This document shows positions 1 through 8,791 of a DNA stretch of 64,000 bases, piece by piece (position 1 is the first letter of the stretch; each line of letters begins with the position of its first letter). Source of the stretch: Gimesia maris (GTDB lineage Bacteria; Planctomycetota; Planctomycetia; Planctomycetales; Planctomycetaceae); the NCBI RefSeq assembly GCF_008298035.1, contig NZ_CP042910.1, forward strand, positions 1,136,001-1,200,000, in the 5' to 3' direction. The position numbers and the translations under genes were made by a program. The notes beneath the pieces were generated by a model, which had not been told where the DNA came from, made no database searches, and saw nothing but the letters and a program-made list of their open reading frames with translations.

Positions 1-1047
1 CAGTACTTTGCCGTCTTTGTCTTTGGCGACCCAGCCTTCGCGGGTGAAGTAGAGTGTGCCTCGATAACCGCGAATCAGATGATCGATGCCGACGCGGTTG
101 CTCATGGTTCCCAGAACATAAACCGTCATGCCGCGGGGATACTCGCAGATCATTTCGAAGTTGTCAGGCAGATTCCGTCCGTCATTCCACTGCCAGATCC
201 CACCCATGCCGACAACGCGTCGGGGATAAAGCAGGTTGCAGGCTTTCATGATGCGGGTAATACGATGGATGAAGAGGTCGGTGCAGATGCCTCCCGAGTA
301 TTGTGAATAGTTTCGCCATTCAAAATAGTGATGCGGGTTCCAGTCGACTTTCGGAGCATGACCGAGCCAGGCATTCCAGTCGAGGTCAGCTGGTTTCGCT
401 TCATCATCTTTCAGGCCGGGACGACGCCAGGGCCCCTGTTCTCCGTAGCGACGGACGTATTCGATCTGGGCCTGTACGACCTGGCCGAGTACGCCTTCTT
501 CAATGGCTTTGGCGGCGGAGGAATACGAATCATCGGACATGCCCTGCACACCTACCTGGATCGGGAGCTTTGTCTCTTTCTGCTTTTTGATGACGGCCTG
601 TGCTTCCGGGATGCTGTGCGTCATCGGTTTTTCACAGTAGACAGCTTTGCCGGCGTCGAGGGCATCGATCGTCATTTGCGCGTGCCAGTGTTCCGGCGTT
701 GCAATGGTCACATAGTCGATGTCCTTGATATCCAGAACCTTCTGGTAATCAGAAAAGGCGTGCTTCGCGCCGGTCTTTGCTTTGCCTTCTTCTGCGCGTG
801 TGGTCCAGCAGTCAGCGACCGCAATTGCTTCGACATTATTCTGTTCACGAATAGCGTTATATGTATTCATGTGGGCGTTGGCCATACCGCCCGCGCCGAT
901 AAAGCCGACACGAATCCGGTCGTTGGCGCCAAGAATACTCCCATAACTTTGGGCAGTCCATGCGAGACCGGCGGCAACGGCACTACCGGTCTGCAGGAAA
1001 CTTCTACGTGTCACTTTTGAAGAAGCCGGTTTCTGATCTGAACTCAT
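1..1047 (-). CDS. Gfo/Idh/MocA family oxidoreductase, Tat-exported (3' end outside window)
   Basis: The visible 349 residues start with a twin-arginine signal (TRRSFLQTG followed by a hydrophobic stretch, about residues 14-34). A Rossmann NAD(P)-binding fold follows, with the VGFIGAGGMAN nucleotide loop near residue 50 and the family's EKP motif (VYCEKPMTHS) near residue 135. Gfo/Idh proteins oxidise or reduce sugars and inositols with NAD(P); the substrate cannot be read here. The reading frame is still open at base 1, so the C-terminus is missing. An AGGA lies 9 bases before the ATG. It sits 44 bases downstream of the DUF1080 gene on the same strand, a pairing common in planctomycetes and suggesting joint work on a secreted carbohydrate substrate. 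Export of a folded, cofactor-loaded enzyme fits the Tat route. Confidence 0.9.
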   Translation of the reverse strand, partial: MSSDQKPASSKVTRRSFLQTGSAVAAGLAWTAQSYGSILGANDRIRVGFIGAGGMANAHMNTYNAIREQNNVEAIAVADCWTTRAEEGKAKTGAKHAFSDYQKVLDIKDIDYVTIATPEHWHAQMTIDALDAGKAVYCEKPMTHSIPEAQAVIKKQKETKLPIQVGVQGMSDDSYSSAAKAIEEGVLGQVVQAQIEYVRRYGEQGPWRRPGLKDDEAKPADLDWNAWLGHAPKVDWNPHHYFEWRNYSQYSGGICTDLFIHRITRIMKACNLLYPRRVVGMGGIWQWNDGRNLPDNFEMICEYPRGMTVYVLGTMSNRVGIDHLIRGYRGTLYFTREGWVAKDKDGKVL

Positions 1048-1091
1048 CGGTCTTATCCTGTTTCTATCAGGTCGAAAATAGGGGGAGGGGC

Positions 1092-1763
1092 TTACTCGAG
1101 TTCTTTGATTCGCAGATTTTTGAACTCGATTTTGGCGCCATGACCACACAGGCAGAGATGACCGGATTCCCGTTTCAGGCCGGGATGATCTTTGCCGTCG
1201 ATGGTGCCGTTTTTCTTGGCGTCGGTCATATCGAAGTCGACGATGGTTGTGCCATTCAGTGTGACTTTGACTTTATTGCCATCCACCAGCAGTTCCTGGG
1301 TGTTCCACTCGCCGACGGGCTTCAGGTGACCGCGTTTGGCAGGGGCCGTTCCATACAGTGAACCGTGATACTGGTATTTCTGCAATTTGGCGTACTTGTC
1401 TGCGGTGTCATCCAGAATCTGAATTTCTTTGCCGGCATAAGCTGGACTGGTTTTGGGGTTGAGCGGAACGTGGAATCCGATTCCGTTGTTGGCACCTGGT
1501 TCCAGTTTGAAATCGAACCGCAGGACGAAGTTCTTGTACTCCTTGTCGGTGAAAAGGTTTCCACCACTGTCTTTTTTGCTGACCAGCATGCCGTCCTCTG
1601 CATAATAACCGTCTGTGGCACCTTGCCAGCCATCCAGGTTTTTACCGTTGAAGATGCTTTTAAAGTCGCTGTCACAGTGTTCTTCAGCGGACAGGGGGGC
1701 CGCCAGGCCGAGTACAGCGATCAGGCCAAGTGAGAATAATTTCCGGGCAGTTGTTGGGAGCAT
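1092..1763 (-). CDS. DUF1080 (3-keto-disaccharide hydrolase-like) secreted protein
   Basis: This 223-residue protein has a Sec signal peptide (about residues 1-26, ending LAAPLSA). The rest is one DUF1080 domain, a concanavalin-type beta-sandwich: FNGKNLDGWQG near residue 37, then the NFVLRFDFKL strand, the NNGIGFHVPL segment and a C-terminal IEFKNLRIKEL strand. The length is typical of a single-domain member. Some DUF1080 proteins hydrolyse 3-keto-glycosides, which would pair naturally with the adjacent oxidoreductase; whether this one is an enzyme or only binds sugar is unknown. AAGGA lies 9 bases before the ATG. It is the first gene of the two-gene unit with the Gfo/Idh gene. Confidence 0.9.
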   Translation of the reverse strand: MLPTTARKLFSLGLIAVLGLAAPLSAEEHCDSDFKSIFNGKNLDGWQGATDGYYAEDGMLVSKKDSGGNLFTDKEYKNFVLRFDFKLEPGANNGIGFHVPLNPKTSPAYAGKEIQILDDTADKYAKLQKYQYHGSLYGTAPAKRGHLKPVGEWNTQELLVDGNKVKVTLNGTTIVDFDMTDAKKNGTIDGKDHPGLKRESGHLCLCGHGAKIEFKNLRIKELE

Positions 1764-1888
1764 AATATTGTTTCCTTGATATTCAGCAGTTGACGGTTAA
1801 TCAGGAAGGAAAATCCTGTGATATTTAAGGATCTTTAATAAGGCGTGCAGATTTGAGCATACCAAAGTGCAATTACCAGAATCAATGG

Positions 1889-1920
1889 AAAACCCCGTCA
1901 AACCGTTGGGTTTTTTGTTT
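1889..1920 (+). terminator. Hairpin plus T-tract in the mtnA leader (attenuator or terminator)
   Basis: AAAACCC at 1889-1895 pairs with GGGTTTT at 1908-1914 around a 12-base loop and is followed by TTGTTT. On the plus strand this looks like an intrinsic terminator about 80 bases before mtnA, yet no plus-strand gene lies upstream. It could be a leader attenuator, or end a transcript beginning within this 234-base gap. The stem is short. Confidence 0.35.
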
Positions 1921-1997
1921 GAGGTGATTTTGACTAGAATGTGAGTTCGCTTGCAAAACGAATTTCCCATTCCTCTCAGATGGAAGAAACCTGGAAT

Positions 1998-3080
1998 ATG
2001 AATCTACAGAATCGAATGGCTTCAGATGTCGCAACGATGCGCTGGATTGGTGGAACAGATGGATATCTGCAGATGATCGATCAGACTTTGTTGCCAATGG
2101 AGTTTCGTGAAATCGAATGCCGCGATGTGGAGACGGTCTGGGAAGCAATTAAAAAACTGCGTGTGCGCGGCGCGCCGGCGATTGGTATTGCCGCTGCTTA
2201 CGGTGTGGTAATTGCGTTGCAGACAGGAACCGGTAACGAACGGCCCGACTTTGATCAGCGATTGACCGAAGCGGCGACCTACCTGGCAGAAAGCAGGCCG
2301 ACAGCAGTGAATCTGTTCTGGGCACTGGATCGCCTGCAGAATCTGGCAGCGAGTTTGCCGGTGCTTTCCAATACGGACATGCATACGCGCCTGCTGGAAG
2401 AAGCGAAACGCATTGAACAGGAAGACCTGGAGATGTGTCACAAGATCGGGGAAGTTGGTGCCGAACTGCTTTCCAAAGGGGATGGCGTACTCACACATTG
2501 TAATGCAGGCGGGCTGGCGACTTCGGGTGGAGGAACTGCGCTGTCCGTGTTCTTTGAAGCGGCGCGACAGGGAAAAGAGATTCGCGTCTATGCTGATGAA
2601 ACGCGACCTCTGCTGCAGGGAGCCCGGCTGACCACATGGGAACTGATGCAGCGTAGTATACCAGTCACTTTGATCACCGATTCGATGGCAGGCTGGGTGA
2701 TGCAGGAGCAGAAAATTCAGGCTGTCGTGACCGGGGCAGATCGCATCGCCGCCAACGGAGATTCCGCCAATAAAATCGGAACCTACTCTGTTGCGTTACT
2801 GGCGCGTCTGCATGAGATTCCGTTTTATATTGCAGCTCCCTCCAGCACATTTGACCTGAGCCTGGCCAGCGGTAGTCAGATTCCCATTGAAGAACGGCTG
2901 CCGGAGGAAATCACGAATGGTTTCGGGAAACAGACGGCTCCTGTGGGAGTCGATGTCTATAACCCCGCTTTTGATGTGACGCCTGCGAAATATATATCCG
3001 GGATCATTACGGAACGGGGGTTGATTCAACCTGTAACAACCGCAGAAGTCGCGCGGGTCCTGACAACAGACGGGTATTAA
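1998..3080 (+). CDS. mtnA: S-methyl-5-thioribose-1-phosphate isomerase
   Basis: MtnA converts methylthioribose-1-phosphate to methylthioribulose-1-phosphate in the cytoplasmic methionine salvage pathway. Family signatures are all present in order: MRWIGG near the start, VRGAPAIGIAAAYG, THCNAGGLAT with the catalytic cysteine, the DETRPLLQGARLT segment, LITDSMAG, and VVTGADRIAANGDSANKIGT with the catalytic aspartate. The C-terminal end of the isomerase fold is complete (NPAFDVTPAKYISGIITE). From ATG 1998 the protein has 360 residues, normal for the family. ATG 1980 and GTG 1941 are in-frame alternatives; I prefer 1998 because the family rarely has a longer N-terminus and GGAAG lies just upstream. 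No other salvage gene is next to it. Confidence 0.95.
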   Translation: MNLQNRMASDVATMRWIGGTDGYLQMIDQTLLPMEFREIECRDVETVWEAIKKLRVRGAPAIGIAAAYGVVIALQTGTGNERPDFDQRLTEAATYLAESRPTAVNLFWALDRLQNLAASLPVLSNTDMHTRLLEEAKRIEQEDLEMCHKIGEVGAELLSKGDGVLTHCNAGGLATSGGGTALSVFFEAARQGKEIRVYADETRPLLQGARLTTWELMQRSIPVTLITDSMAGWVMQEQKIQAVVTGADRIAANGDSANKIGTYSVALLARLHEIPFYIAAPSSTFDLSLASGSQIPIEERLPEEITNGFGKQTAPVGVDVYNPAFDVTPAKYISGIITERGLIQPVTTAEVARVLTTDGY

Positions 3081-3098
3081 ACAGCGAACGCCCGATTC

Positions 3099-3803
3099 TC
3101 AGCGGTTGATATAGACCGGTTTCTGTTCGTACCCTGGTGAATTGACGGGGTAGGAGTTCTGCAACTGTGGCTGCTGGTATTGCTGCTGATGCTGGGGGCG
3201 TTGATATTGCTGCTGCGGTTGAGGCTGCTGATACTGAGGCTGCCGGTATTGCTGCTGCAGTGGTGCTGGTTGCTGATACTGCTGCTGATAGGGCGCCTGT
3301 TGCTGGTAGTCAACCGGAATCATGGCCTGCTGAGGTTGATAGTAGGAAGACTTCAGTTCTTCGCGGCGTTCCTGGAAATCTCGTTTACGCTGCTGAATTT
3401 CTTCGATATCTTCTTCGCGCGGCGGGAGGGCATAATTTTTCCAGGCTGCCTGCTCATGATAGCGGTTCCAGAAATGCTGCGAATAAGCCAGTTGCGGAGT
3501 GATTCCCCAGCCGTTTGCTGTCTGAGTCTGCGAGAGCACATGCCGATAGTTATAAGGCTTGAAATAGTGGTAGCCACTGTAGGGCGAAATTTCCTGAAAG
3601 TATCCATGCTGCCACGGGTACTGTGAATCGAATGGAAAGCGTGGGTCGCCGTAGATTCCACCCGTGACTCCGGAACTGGTCATGGGTTGACCGGCTTCGT
3701 AAGGGATTGCTTCAGTACCATACGCTCCGTATGCTCCGTCGGAATAAATCGGATCTCCGCCGACAGAAGCTGCGATTGCAATGGCAATTAAAGTTGATGA
3801 CAT
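3099..3803 (-). CDS. Tyr/Gln-rich low-complexity secreted protein
   Basis: No family is recognised. The 234 residues begin with a short hydrophobic stretch (MSSTLIAIAIAASVGG) that could be a signal or anchor. Next comes a Tyr/Gly/Pro-rich section with repeated YGAYG and YSGYHYFKPYNY motifs, a charged predicted helix (PPREEDIEEIQQRKRDFQERR, broken here only for reading, about residues 130-155), and a C-terminal half built of QQ, QPQ and QYQQP repeats. ATG 3803 is chosen because AGAGGG lies 8 bases upstream; a longer in-frame version to 3998 has no such site. It is convergent with mtnA and divergent from the similar Gln/Tyr-rich gene at 4283. A surface or matrix role alongside the secretin island is only inferred. 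Confidence 0.7.
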   Translation of the reverse strand: MSSTLIAIAIAASVGGDPIYSDGAYGAYGTEAIPYEAGQPMTSSGVTGGIYGDPRFPFDSQYPWQHGYFQEISPYSGYHYFKPYNYRHVLSQTQTANGWGITPQLAYSQHFWNRYHEQAAWKNYALPPREEDIEEIQQRKRDFQERREELKSSYYQPQQAMIPVDYQQQAPYQQQYQQPAPLQQQYRQPQYQQPQPQQQYQRPQHQQQYQQPQLQNSYPVNSPGYEQKPVYINR

Positions 3804-4282
3804 ATCAAAATCCCTCTTGATCATCAGACAGTCATTCTGATCTGCCTGATGAATTGAATAAACATTCTGTTTTCTCTGGATCCTCTGCGCGAGATATTTC
3901 CCCGCTATCCTATTTATCGGAATATCAAAGCGCCTTTCCTTCAGGTTCATCATAAAAATCGCAGGATGTAAATCACATAAGCGCGATACAACCTGCATAT
4001 TTTTAAATCGGGTTAGTATAACCAGTCAAACTGAACCGGCAGGAACTGCCGAAAGACGGTCTGAAGTATGAAGTTTTGTGTGGAATCGGGTCTCTCCTCA
4101 AGAATAGGTTGTACGTTTAAGTATCGACGCGAGTGACTTCAGATCCCACACTGGTCAAGGTCATTTGCGATTACATATAGATCTGACAGAATTGAGCCAG
4201 GCGTCCTGCGTTTGTCGGCGAATGTTTTTGCTTTTCATCAGAGATGATGTTTTTGAATACTAACATGAGGTGTGTGAGAGCA
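3804..4282. other. Intergenic region between divergent genes
   Basis: This AT-rich 479-base stretch must hold promoters for both neighbours. I see a small perfect hairpin at 4037-4051 (CGGCAG, GAA, CTGCCG) but no promoter or operator that I can call with confidence. Confidence 0.5.
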
Positions 4283-4900
4283 ATGGGAAATTATAGAAAA
4301 CTCACGCAAGTGATGGTGCTGCTGACCGTCAGTTGTGTTGCCGTGTATGCAGATGATGTCATCATCCCGGGAGCGGATCTGGGAAAATCAGGCACCCTGC
4401 CTCCCCCACCCAGTTCGGTATCACCGGTACCCGATCCTGCTGCCAGTGCCCGGCCTCAAATGCAACAGCAGATGCAGCAACAGCAGATGCAGCAACAGGG
4501 TGCTGCCGACCCGGATGCGCTGACTCGACCCGTTCCCGGTTACCAGGGGGGAGGGTATGTACAAGGCGGAAATCAGTACTGGCTGCCTAATAACGTTGTG
4601 CCTCAGGTGGGGTCACCTTATTACTATAGTGCGACACAGGGAGCAGGTGGCACGTATGGAATGACCAGTCCCAAAGTAGGCATGCAGGCAGGGCAGACCT
4701 GGTATGGAGGTTATAATGAAGCAAATACAGGCATGCAGACTCAGGCGTTAACGGAAGATCCTTATACCAAACATTTTGGTCCTGGGTTTTATCGCTCGAA
4801 CGAGTATGGTCACTATCGTTTTCCTTCTTACAGTTACAGACGTCCCTGGTATAACCCCGGTGCCCCGACTTATAACCGGGATACGAATTACCGCTGGTAG
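4283..4900 (+). CDS. Secreted Tyr/Gly/Gln-rich protein of unknown function
   Basis: No family is recognised. From ATG 4283 the protein has 205 residues with a clear signal peptide (MGNYRKLTQVMVLLTVSC, cut after VYA). A Pro-rich linker follows, then a Met/Gln repeat (MQQQ units near residues 60-75), then a Gly/Tyr/Asn-rich body with GYVQGGNQYWLPNN and a C-terminal YSYRRPWYNPGAPTYN. ATG 4244 in the same frame would add 13 residues but has a poor ribosome site; AGGTG lies 10 bases before 4283. The composition resembles the protein at 3099-3803 and suggests an extracellular or envelope structural protein. A terminator follows 50 bases downstream. Confidence 0.75.
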   Translation: MGNYRKLTQVMVLLTVSCVAVYADDVIIPGADLGKSGTLPPPPSSVSPVPDPAASARPQMQQQMQQQQMQQQGAADPDALTRPVPGYQGGGYVQGGNQYWLPNNVVPQVGSPYYYSATQGAGGTYGMTSPKVGMQAGQTWYGGYNEANTGMQTQALTEDPYTKHFGPGFYRSNEYGHYRFPSYSYRRPWYNPGAPTYNRDTNYRW

Positions 4901-4951
4901 TTCTCTAAAAATAGCGGAAATTAACACTGGTATGCATATGCTTCAGTGTCT

Positions 4952-4983
4952 AACCCAGGCCCGATGGTCTGGGTTTTATTTTT
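4952..4983 (+). terminator. Intrinsic terminator after the Tyr/Gly-rich gene
   Basis: AACCCAG at 4952-4958 pairs with CTGGGTT at 4969-4975 across a 10-base loop and runs into TTTTATTTTT. It separates the 4283-4900 gene from the secretin gene. Confidence 0.7.
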
Positions 4984-5349
4984 AGTCGTAACTAAGTGTT
5001 TACCCTTATCTTGGAGTTAAAAAGAGTAAAAATAAGTCGAACCACTCTAATCCTGATTTCATGATTAGCCGATACAAACAATACAAAGTGGTGTGTATCT
5101 ACCCGAATTGCGTTCGTAGATTTAGAAAAAACAGTGTTTTTCCTCGATTGTTGCAGGAACGTGGTGATCTGATACGTGATTGTAAATACAAAGCAGGTTA
5201 AGGATAACCTGTAGTGAGTAAATAGTTGTTATTACTAATTCATAATCATGTCGTTGATAAACCAGGCGCTAATCAGCCCTGGGTACGAGCCTTAGTATAA
5301 CGCCAAATTACCATTTTCCTGTCTACAGGCAATTGGGGAGCGACAGCGG
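4984..5349. other. Long leader before the secretin gene
   Basis: 366 bases without a gene, AT-rich in its first half. It probably holds the secretin promoter. I see no operator palindrome or conserved RNA structure. Confidence 0.4.
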
Positions 5350-7584
5350 ATGTTCAAGCAGAACTGCCAGGGATCGGCAATTCGAAATTTTGAAACGATT
5401 CGTTTTCAAAATGCAATAAAAATCATTGCGATCACCGTCGCGAGTCTCTCGTCGCTTGCTTCCCTTGCGCTGGCTCAGGGTCCCTCAATGCTGCAGGTGC
5501 CTCCCCGTTCTCTTCAACGGGGAGGAGGCTCCGCAGCGCCACCGTCTCAGGTGCAACGACAATATGCTCAACCACCTGCGCAAGTTCAACATCGAGTCTC
5601 CCCGAGATATCTGCCACAAACTCAGTTTCAGCCCCAGACACAGTATGAATCAGCGCCACAAGGGGTGATACCGATTCAGGACGCAGGCTCTCAGACGAAC
5701 GGACCTCAAATTCAGATGGTACAGGATACGGGGCGTATTACCCGGAAACCTCTGCCGACTCAGATCCGGTCGACTCCCGGTATTTTTGATGAGATGGAAA
5801 TCATCATCCGTCGCAGTCAGCTGATCATTACGAATTCACGTATTCGTCGTTATGCGATCGCTGATCCTTCAATAATTGAATTCGTGACGTACTCACCCAC
5901 AGAAATCTCCATTGTGGGTCTGGAACTGGGAACAACAACCTTAACGTTGTGGTTTGAAGGTGATGACACACCGATTACTTATCTCGTGCATACGATTCAG
6001 GATCCCAGCCTGGAAGGTCAGCGGCGGATTGATTACGGAAAGCTGGAACGGAAAATTGCGGTACTCTTTCCGAACAGTAAAGTGTATCTGATCCCTCTCT
6101 CACGAAAAATTATTGTCAAGGGAGAGGCCTCTGATGCGACGGAAGCGGCAAACATTCTGTCCGTCATTCGCGGTGAAGTGATCAACTATGAAGGAAACCT
6201 GGGGGGACCTCAGCCTTATGGAGCCGGCGGCGCTTATGGGGGCGGTTATGGTGCAGCAGGGGGTGTGCTGGATGGAATAGGAAACAATGGCTACGCCTCT
6301 TCATTTATTGTCAACATGTTAGAGATCCCGGGTGAATTCCAGGTGATGATCCATGTGACGATAGCGCAAATGAACCGTACGATGATGAGGCAGCTGGGTG
6401 TGGATTTGAGTGTGCTGTTTGACGGTGGTCGACAGTTTCTGGGATCATCAATGGGGGGAGTTCCTTCCACCTTGACGGGTATCTTTGAAGCCGGTGAAGT
6501 GAATGTTCTGATCAATGCGCTGGCCCAGAATGGTACGACCAAAATTATGGCCCGCCCGACTTTAACGGTCCTGAGTGGTCACTCGGCGAGCTTTCTGGCC
6601 GGGGGTGAGTTTGCGGTTCCGACGATTGTGGGCGTTGGCGGTGCGCAGGGAACTTCAACAACATTCCGCGGTTTTGGTACCTCCATTGTCGTGACGCCGA
6701 TTGTGATTGATAAAGATCTGATTCGGATGCGAATTGTGCCGGAATACAGCCAGATTAACGATGGCAACTCGGTACAGGGAATTCCCGGATTGAATTCGCG
6801 TAGAGCACAGACGACGGTCGAGTTACGCGAAGGGCAGACCATTGTTCTGGCCGGTTTATTCGGACACGATTCTTCAACCGGGGTGACTCGTATTCCCTGG
6901 CTGGGAGAAATTCCGCTGGTGGGCAGCTACCTGTTCAGTTCAAAACAGTCGAGTCAGGGAGAGTCGGAATTGCTGATTACGGTAACTCCACAACTCGTGA
7001 GACCAATGGAAGAGGATGAAGTTCCTCCCTATCCTGGTTTTGAAGTGACAGTACCTCAGGATAAAGAATTGTATAAATACGCAATGACAGAAGGGGCTCC
7101 GGACACAGCCGTCTATCAGTTGCAGCCTTATGGTCGCGGTGCCGGCCAGGGAATTGAAGTAGGTTACCAGCCGTTCAACCCGGCTCCTGCTTCACCCTAC
7201 TATCCACCCGCGGCGACCGGAACCTACCAGCAGGGGCCTGCCGCACTACCGGTTCCCCAGTCGCGTGGCTCATTCCCGACGCAGCCGGTGAATCCACGAA
7301 ATCCAGCACACTCGAATCAACATCAACCATTACCTCCGCCACCAGCGCCTGCGGCCAGTAATGGACCTCAGGCATATGCACCCGGACAATATCAGGGGGC
7401 CCAAGTACCACAGCGTTCTGGCAGATTTACGCAAATGATCAAGAACCGGTTCCAGAATAATTCTGCTGAGAGCCAGAACAATTCGTTTATCCAGCCTGCA
7501 GGTTACGTCGATCCGCAAATGAGACGTGCCTCAGCGGAACCGAAACCTGCTCAATCCAGATTTTCCCTGTTTGGTGGGGAGTAA
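5350..7584 (+). CDS. CpaC/RcpA-type secretin (type II/III secretion family)
   Basis: Secretins form outer-membrane rings for pilus or protein export. The 744 residues hold a signal peptide (about 20-43, ending LASLALA), a Pro/Gln-rich spacer, the pilus-assembly N-terminal domain (about 145-215: RRSQLIITNSRIRRYAIADP), a BON-like ring-building domain (about 225-280), a Gly-rich linker, then the secretin core (about 325-555). The core shows GGEFAVPTIVG, IVVTPIVIDKDLIRMRIVPE and the diagnostic GIPGLNSRRAQTTVELREGQ, LAGLF and IPWLGEIPLVGSYLF segments. The last 190 residues are a Pro/Gln/Asn-rich tail unusual for CpaC. GGGGAG lies 10 bases upstream of ATG. It is followed by two lipoprotein genes in the same direction. 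No CpaF ATPase, TadB/C or Flp pilin gene is nearby, so its motor must lie elsewhere or be dispensable. Confidence 0.9.
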   Translation: MFKQNCQGSAIRNFETIRFQNAIKIIAITVASLSSLASLALAQGPSMLQVPPRSLQRGGGSAAPPSQVQRQYAQPPAQVQHRVSPRYLPQTQFQPQTQYESAPQGVIPIQDAGSQTNGPQIQMVQDTGRITRKPLPTQIRSTPGIFDEMEIIIRRSQLIITNSRIRRYAIADPSIIEFVTYSPTEISIVGLELGTTTLTLWFEGDDTPITYLVHTIQDPSLEGQRRIDYGKLERKIAVLFPNSKVYLIPLSRKIIVKGEASDATEAANILSVIRGEVINYEGNLGGPQPYGAGGAYGGGYGAAGGVLDGIGNNGYASSFIVNMLEIPGEFQVMIHVTIAQMNRTMMRQLGVDLSVLFDGGRQFLGSSMGGVPSTLTGIFEAGEVNVLINALAQNGTTKIMARPTLTVLSGHSASFLAGGEFAVPTIVGVGGAQGTSTTFRGFGTSIVVTPIVIDKDLIRMRIVPEYSQINDGNSVQGIPGLNSRRAQTTVELREGQTIVLAGLFGHDSSTGVTRIPWLGEIPLVGSYLFSSKQSSQGESELLITVTPQLVRPMEEDEVPPYPGFEVTVPQDKELYKYAMTEGAPDTAVYQLQPYGRGAGQGIEVGYQPFNPAPASPYYPPAATGTYQQGPAALPVPQSRGSFPTQPVNPRNPAHSNQHQPLPPPPAPAASNGPQAYAPGQYQGAQVPQRSGRFTQMIKNRFQNNSAESQNNSFIQPAGYVDPQMRRASAEPKPAQSRFSLFGGE

Positions 7585-7742
7585 GGATTCAGCTCTGATT
7601 TTAGACTGACATCGGAAAGCTTACAGCGAACTGATGTCGCAATGAAATTTTAATAATCGCGATACGAGTCTTCTTCCGGGAGACGCTTTCGTACTTTTAA
7701 TATCCAGGCAGTGACTACGTTGTCGTAAAACGACTGAGGGAC

Positions 7743-8333
7743 ATGATGGCCCGTTTTTCAATCTTTCAAAAACTGATTCTGACATCCAGCTGTATACTGC
7801 TGGTTGCCGGTTGCTGCCGCTGGGGAGGCGGTGGAGGCAACTGGGGCATGCATAAACGATCTTTTGCTATTCCCGATGTTTATCCCCTGGGAAGTGTGAA
7901 CCGTGCGCATTATCACACGATGGAATCGAATGCGGAAGCGGTTGATTTTATTATCAATCGCAATGAATTTATTGATAACAGTGCCGAGCTGACGACAAAC
8001 GGAAAAGATCATATTCTCGAAATCGGCGCCCGCATGCGTAGTGCGCCCTATCCTGTGATCGTCGAACGTAGTGATAACAACTATGCTCCGGAACTGGACG
8101 CCTATCGGCGTCAGCTGGTGGCCCGCATTCTGACCGATCTGGGTAATCAGGACGCCGACCAGCGGACCATTGTCTCGACTCCCTACGGGCGATCCCTGAA
8201 TTCACGCGAAGCAGAAATCGACTACTATCGGTTCATCTCGACGCGGGGCGGTGTAGGCGGTGGATTCGGCGGCGGCGGTGGCGCCGGTGGTGGATTCGGC
8301 GGTGGTGGTGGTGGCGGGGGCGTTGGATTTTAA
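7743..8333 (+). CDS. Gly-rich lipoprotein, possibly CpaD/OmpA-like
   Basis: The 196-residue product has a lipoprotein signal: a hydrophobic segment ending LLVAGC, with the lipidated cysteine near residue 24. The middle part (about residues 80-130) contains LTTNGKDHILEIGARM and LDAYRRQLVARILTDLG. These resemble the segments of CpaD or OmpA-type periplasmic domains where a beta-strand is followed by an RRQxV helix; the match is by eye and weak. The C-terminus is almost pure Gly (GGGFGGGG units). It lies 158 bases after the secretin gene, where Tad loci carry the CpaD pilotin-like lipoprotein, so a secretin-assisting role is a reasonable inference. ATG 7746 is an equal start alternative. A strong terminator follows. 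Confidence 0.75.
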   Translation: MMARFSIFQKLILTSSCILLVAGCCRWGGGGGNWGMHKRSFAIPDVYPLGSVNRAHYHTMESNAEAVDFIINRNEFIDNSAELTTNGKDHILEIGARMRSAPYPVIVERSDNNYAPELDAYRRQLVARILTDLGNQDADQRTIVSTPYGRSLNSREAEIDYYRFISTRGGVGGGFGGGGGAGGGFGGGGGGGGVGF

Positions 8334-8381
8334 TCGATTTTAAGCTCACCTTACACCAAAATCATTGAAATACAGATACAG

Positions 8382-8424
8382 AAACGCCGCAGCAGATTCT
8401 ATGTTGCGGCGTTTTAAGTTTTTA
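8382..8424 (+). terminator. Intrinsic terminator after the Gly-rich lipoprotein gene
   Basis: AAACGCCGCA at 8382-8391 pairs perfectly with TGCGGCGTTT at 8405-8414, followed by TTTAAGTTTTTAAA. The stem is GC-rich with a T-rich tail on the plus strand. It ends the secretin-lipoprotein unit and separates it from the TPR gene. Confidence 0.75.
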
Positions 8425-8791
8425 AATAGAAGTGGTTTATGCAAATTTGGTGGCGATTGAGAATGGCTTGGATTGCCGAGATCAGCCAGTTTCGATCCCC
8501 ATTCGAAAATTCGTATCGACATGATTCCGCGATCGGCATAGAATCCGCGCCTGATACCTTTCTCTCTCATATCTATTCCTACCAAATCACAATATCACAT
8601 TTCTCCGCTTTCAATCGATGGGCTGAGTTTCAGGCTGCTGGTATTTCCGTCAGAAAAGATCTGATTTTTCCGATCAGACTTCTGGAATTCCCGTTGCCGA
8701 TTCTGGTCATGATTGAGGGCACTTAGTCCATTTCAAATTGAGTCGAATTAAACTGAGCGATCTTCCCTCGCTGAATCAAGGTTGATACCCG
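8425..8791. other. Intergenic leader before the TPR lipoprotein gene
   Basis: 367 bases with no supported gene; the longest open frame has no protein-like character. It presumably holds the promoter of the TPR gene. No repeat or operator stands out. Confidence 0.4.

Noticed and set aside
1764..1997. SAM riboswitch before mtnA
   Set aside because: No kink-turn or conserved core sequence is visible; only a simple hairpin exists.
4440..4500. Tandem CAG/ATGCAG repeats as a mobile or unstable element
   Set aside because: They lie in frame in a Gln/Met-rich coding segment and are simple low-complexity sequence.
8439..8726. 95-codon plus-strand frame between the lipoprotein and TPR genes
   Set aside because: No ribosome site and no domain; it lies in a leader region after a terminator.
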